From Rhodobiaceae bacterium (GTDB taxonomy: Bacteria; Pseudomonadota; Alphaproteobacteria; Rhizobiales; Tepidamorphaceae), in the NCBI GenBank assembly GCA_020441995.1, contig JAGRLC010000083.1, positions 1 through 45,326 on the forward strand: a stretch of 45,326 nucleotides of DNA. Direction: 5' to 3'. Position numbers and translations under genes: made by a program. Shown in pieces: positions 43,113 through 45,326 of the stretch; within the stretch, counting starts at the first letter, position 1; each line of letters opens with the position of its first letter. The notes below the pieces were generated by a model. It searched no databases. It was not told where the DNA came from and worked only from the letters and a program-made list of their open reading frames with translations.

Positions 43113-43652
43113 CTATTCCTTCAGCTTGTTCAGCGCATCGCCGAAACCGTTCAGCGAAACGGGAATGCCGATGCCTTCTTCCGGGCTCTGGAATATGACA
43201 AAGAGCGCGGTTTTGCCGTTCTGGAACAACTCCAGCAACGGAGCGTCGAAAAAGACTTCGGAAACACAGCCCGTCGGCTGGCAGCGGGCGTAGATATTAC
43301 GTCCGACCCGCTTGTCATCGATGAAAAGGCCGAGCCCCGAGGGAAGAAGAACGCCGAGCGGAGCCAGGACCCGCAGGATCGTGTCTTTCTTGTCGGCGGT
43401 CTGAAGCACAACGACCGTCAGGCCGACATTCTGGCGATCTTCCGCGGTAACGCTTTGCAGCAGGATGCATTGCTCGGAAGGCGCTCCGGGAGGCGTATCA
43501 CAGCGGTATTGCCAGTCGCCGATGGTTTCTTTCAGCAGGCCTTGCGCCTTGGCGGGAAAGGGGGAAAGCACGCTGGCCGCAGAGATGGCGGCCGCGACCG
43601 TGATCACGATCATGTGCCGGAGGAATGCGCGTGGACTTGTGGTGAATGGCAT
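43113..43652 (-). CDS. Invasion-associated locus B (IalB) family protein
   Basis: A 179-residue exported protein with a signal peptide (hydrophobic 14-32, cleavage near PFPAKAQ at residue 37). The mature part fits the IalB family: IGDWQYRCDTPPG with QCILLQSV, TILRVLAPLGVLLPSGLGLFIDD, and the Cys pair CQPTGC followed by EVFFDAPLLELFQNG. Named for a Bartonella invasion locus, but widespread in free-living Rhizobiales, so invasion is not implied. ATG 43652 was chosen because the open frame up to 43964 lacks homology and crosses the shared promoter region. tldD follows 82 nt downstream. Confidence 0.93.
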   Translation of the reverse strand: MPFTTSPRAFLRHMIVITVAAAISAASVLSPFPAKAQGLLKETIGDWQYRCDTPPGAPSEQCILLQSVTAEDRQNVGLTVVVLQTADKKDTILRVLAPLGVLLPSGLGLFIDDKRVGRNIYARCQPTGCVSEVFFDAPLLELFQNGKTALFVIFQSPEEGIGIPVSLNGFGDALNKLKE

Positions 43653-44047
43653 CGCCTGTTCCGCATCGAATTTGCCGCTGGCCGGACGTTTCCATCCCCA
43701 GCCCGATTGAACCGGAGCGGTAGCAGAAGACGGTATTATGTCAAGAATCGGTCTGCCGCGTCGGGCCGTGAAGCCCCGAATGCCAGTGTTGTTGGGCGTC
43801 TTTGTGGCAAATCCCGTGCCCGTTCCCGGAAGCAAGGCATACCTGTGGCAGTTTGTCCGGGCGTAAATGTGTTGTTTTTGAGATAGATCAAACTTGCGGG
43901 GAATCGTGCCTTTGTGGTTTGTAGCGCCCAAGGCGGAGCGCTGCGGCGTGCGCCGTGGGGGCATCCCTGATAATTTGGCCGATCCTTGTTAGGATTCGGC
44001 GGCAGGTAAAGGGTGCCGGCAAGCAGGGCATTCTGGGGAAACAAACG
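43653..44047. other. 395-nt divergent intergenic region between ialB and coxB
   Basis: Holds the promoters of ialB (minus) and the cox operon (plus). No gene is supported: the frames crossing it are antisense or N-terminal extensions. The visible feature is an FNR/FixK-type box at 43878-43891; no strong sigma70 hexamer pair stands out. Confidence 0.7.
43878..43891. promoter_or_regulatory. FNR/FixK-type box (anaerobox)
   Basis: TTGAGATAGATCAA has the TTGA-N6-TCAA dyad of FNR, FixK and DNR regulators. It is centred 163 nt before coxB ATG and 233 nt before ialB ATG. It predicts oxygen-dependent control of the aa3 oxidase genes (inference). Confidence 0.7.
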
Positions 44048-44956
44048 ATGATGCAACGCTTTTTGAATTTTAACGCTCTGGGCGCGCGCGCTGTTGCCGC
44101 TTTTGCAACTGTGCTGGCCGCTGCGCTGATGTTCGTCGCGCCGGCTCAAGCCGCTCAGCCGCAGCCATGGGAAATGACCCTTCAGCCGGCTGCTTCGCCG
44201 GTGATGGAGTCGATCCACAGTTTCCATACCTTCATCCTCGTCATTATCACAGTCATCACGCTTTTTGTTCTGGCGCTGCTGATTTACGTGATGGTGCGGT
44301 TCAACGAGCGTTCCAATCCGGAACCCTCCAAGACCTCGCACAACACGCTGATCGAGGTGGTCTGGACGGTTGTCCCGATCCTGGTTCTGCTGGTGATCGC
44401 GGTTCCCTCCTTCCGCCTGCTGTTCCTTGAGCTGGACATTCCCAAGCCGGACATGACCATCAAGGCGACCGGTTACCAGTGGTACTGGTCCTACGAATAT
44501 CCCGACCACGACGAACTCGCCTTTGATTCGCTGATGCTTCAGGACGATGAGCTTAAGGACGGCCAGCCGCGCCTGCTGTCGGTCGACAACGAGGTCGTCG
44601 TGCCGGTCGGCAAGAACGTCAAGGTGCTCGTCACCGCCGCCGACGTCATCCACAACTGGGCCATGCCGGCCTTCGGCGTTAAGATCGACGCCATTCCCGG
44701 CCGTCTCAACGAGACCTGGTTCCGCGCCGACAAGCCCGGTGTCTACCACGGCCAGTGCTCGGAGCTTTGCGGCAAGGACCACGCTTTCATGCCGATCGTC
44801 GTGCGTGCGGTTTCCGAAGAGGAATTCGCAGCCTGGCTCGAAAAAGCGAAGGAGCAGTTCGCATCGTCGCCGGCTCCTGTGAAGGTGGCCGGGCCGAAAC
44901 TTGTTCCGGCTGAGGACGCGCCGCAGGAATTCGCCGTTATCGGGCTGACACGCTAA
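44048..44956 (+). CDS. coxB: Cytochrome c oxidase subunit II (aa3 type)
   Basis: Periplasm-facing CuA subunit that accepts electrons from cytochrome c. The 302-residue precursor has a signal sequence (to about APAQA at 35), two membrane helices (about 61-83 and 101-123) and the CuA cupredoxin domain. Aromatic YQWYWSYEYPD (143-153) is present, and CuA ligands are His202 (IHNWAMP), Cys237, Glu239, Cys241, His245 and Met248 in GQCSELCGKDHAFMPI. ATG 44048 has GGGGAA 7 nt upstream; the frame to 43955 lacks homology. coxA follows 69 nt later. Confidence 0.97.
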   Translation: MMQRFLNFNALGARAVAAFATVLAAALMFVAPAQAAQPQPWEMTLQPAASPVMESIHSFHTFILVIITVITLFVLALLIYVMVRFNERSNPEPSKTSHNTLIEVVWTVVPILVLLVIAVPSFRLLFLELDIPKPDMTIKATGYQWYWSYEYPDHDELAFDSLMLQDDELKDGQPRLLSVDNEVVVPVGKNVKVLVTAADVIHNWAMPAFGVKIDAIPGRLNETWFRADKPGVYHGQCSELCGKDHAFMPIVVRAVSEEEFAAWLEKAKEQFASSPAPVKVAGPKLVPAEDAPQEFAVIGLTR

Positions 44957-45025
44957 CGACACATAACGCCGCAGCCGCCGGACACCGGATGGCGCGCCTG
45001 AGGATACGAAAGAAGGGGTAACGAG

Positions 45026-45326
45026 ATGGCTTACGGAGCATCTGCAGCCGAACACGGCCACCCGACGGGATGGACCCGCTGGGTTTATTCCACCAACCAC
45101 AAGGATATCGGTACGCTGTACCTGATCTTTGCGCTGTGTGCCGGCGTCATTGGCGGCACGCTGTCGGTTGGCATGCGCATGGAGCTTCAGGAGCCGGGGA
45201 TGCAGATCTTCGGCGACCCGCACATGTTCAACGTGTTCACCACGGCACACGGCCTGATCATGATCTTCTTTATGGTCATGCCGGCGCTGATCGGCGGTTT
45301 TGGCAACTGGTTCGTGCCGATCATGA
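45026..45326 (+). CDS. coxA: Cytochrome c oxidase subunit I, 3'-truncated by window edge
   Basis: Catalytic subunit with heme a and the heme a3-CuB centre. About 100 residues are in the window: an N-terminal cytoplasmic stretch ([19 protein letters not shown]), the family block [20 protein letters not shown] in helix I, and [20 protein letters not shown], whose His is the heme a ligand, then GNWFVPIM in the next helix. AAGGGG lies 9-10 nt before ATG 45026. Continues beyond base 45326. Confidence 0.95.
   Translation, partial: MAYGASAAEHGHPTGWTRWVYSTNHKDIGTLYLIFALCAGVIGGTLSVGMRMELQEPGMQIFGDPHMFNVFTTAHGLIMIFFMVMPALIGGFGNWFVPIM

Noticed and set aside
43736..45250. 504-codon open frame antisense to coxB/coxA
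   Set aside because: It is a shadow of the high-GC coding strand, mirrors coxB, crosses the intergenic region and has no recognisable domain.
1..45326. tRNA, rRNA, CRISPR, transposon or prophage content
   Set aside because: Inspected intergenic gaps by eye; none shows cloverleaf, spaced direct-repeat arrays, transposase motifs or phage genes.

Overview
The window is a GC-rich chromosomal segment of an alphaproteobacterium, most likely order Hyphomicrobiales (Rhizobiales), Phyllobacteriaceae/Rhizobiaceae-like. The evidence is the gene order lspA-lipoprotein-M16-M16, the pair lpxK/DUF2093, DUF4170 next to an MsbA-type ABC exporter, the order tldD-ialB-coxB-coxA, plant-type glutamate-cysteine ligase, DUF1127, and a palindromic repeat of the kind scattered through Rhizobiales genomes. 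No rRNA, tRNA, CRISPR array, prophage or insertion sequence was seen. Most of the window is densely packed core genome; both ends cut a gene (ileS on the left, coxA on the right).

Left third (1-18270). A plus-strand run holds ileS (3' part), lspA and a lipoprotein, closed by a hairpin terminator, then two zinc-peptidase-family M16 genes (one catalytic, one lacking the zinc motif), a short-form pgi and mutL. Facing mutL is a minus-strand FMN/PPOX-family gene whose promoter carries a 30-bp near-perfect palindrome. Next come rsmD and an RluB-type pseudouridine synthase (minus) and divergent tadA. A tight minus-strand operon purD > haloacetate-dehalogenase-like hydrolase > APH-family kinase > patatin follows, with xseA divergent from it.

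Middle (18343-34405). A minus-strand cell-envelope operon reads tldE > cysQ-like phosphatase > DUF4170 > MsbA-type ABC > DUF374 acyltransferase > waaA > lpxK, with overlapping or closely spaced genes: Kdo transfer, lipid A 4'-phosphorylation and lipid export. After a DUF6101-like gene comes a second minus-strand operon that I consider the most interesting block: a GNAT-C39-like peptidase fusion, an RLAN/RimK-type ATP-grasp ligase and an ABM-family monooxygenase. Then come ubiA, a soluble chemotaxis receptor with its sensor domain at the C-terminus, a secreted PAN-domain protein, a GNAT and rsmE.

Right part (34546-45326). gshA and an EamA transporter are coupled. A LysR regulator is divergent from a DUF1127 gene, with a palindromic LysR-type site at the lysR start; the 3' tail of lysR is duplicated behind its own terminator, next to a dispersed palindromic repeat. 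A GGDEF-EAL protein, a DUF937 protein and a 52-residue lipoprotein (below usual ORF cut-offs) follow. The window ends with tldD, an IalB-family secreted protein, and the aa3-type oxidase genes coxB and coxA, with an FNR/FixK-type box in the shared intergenic region.
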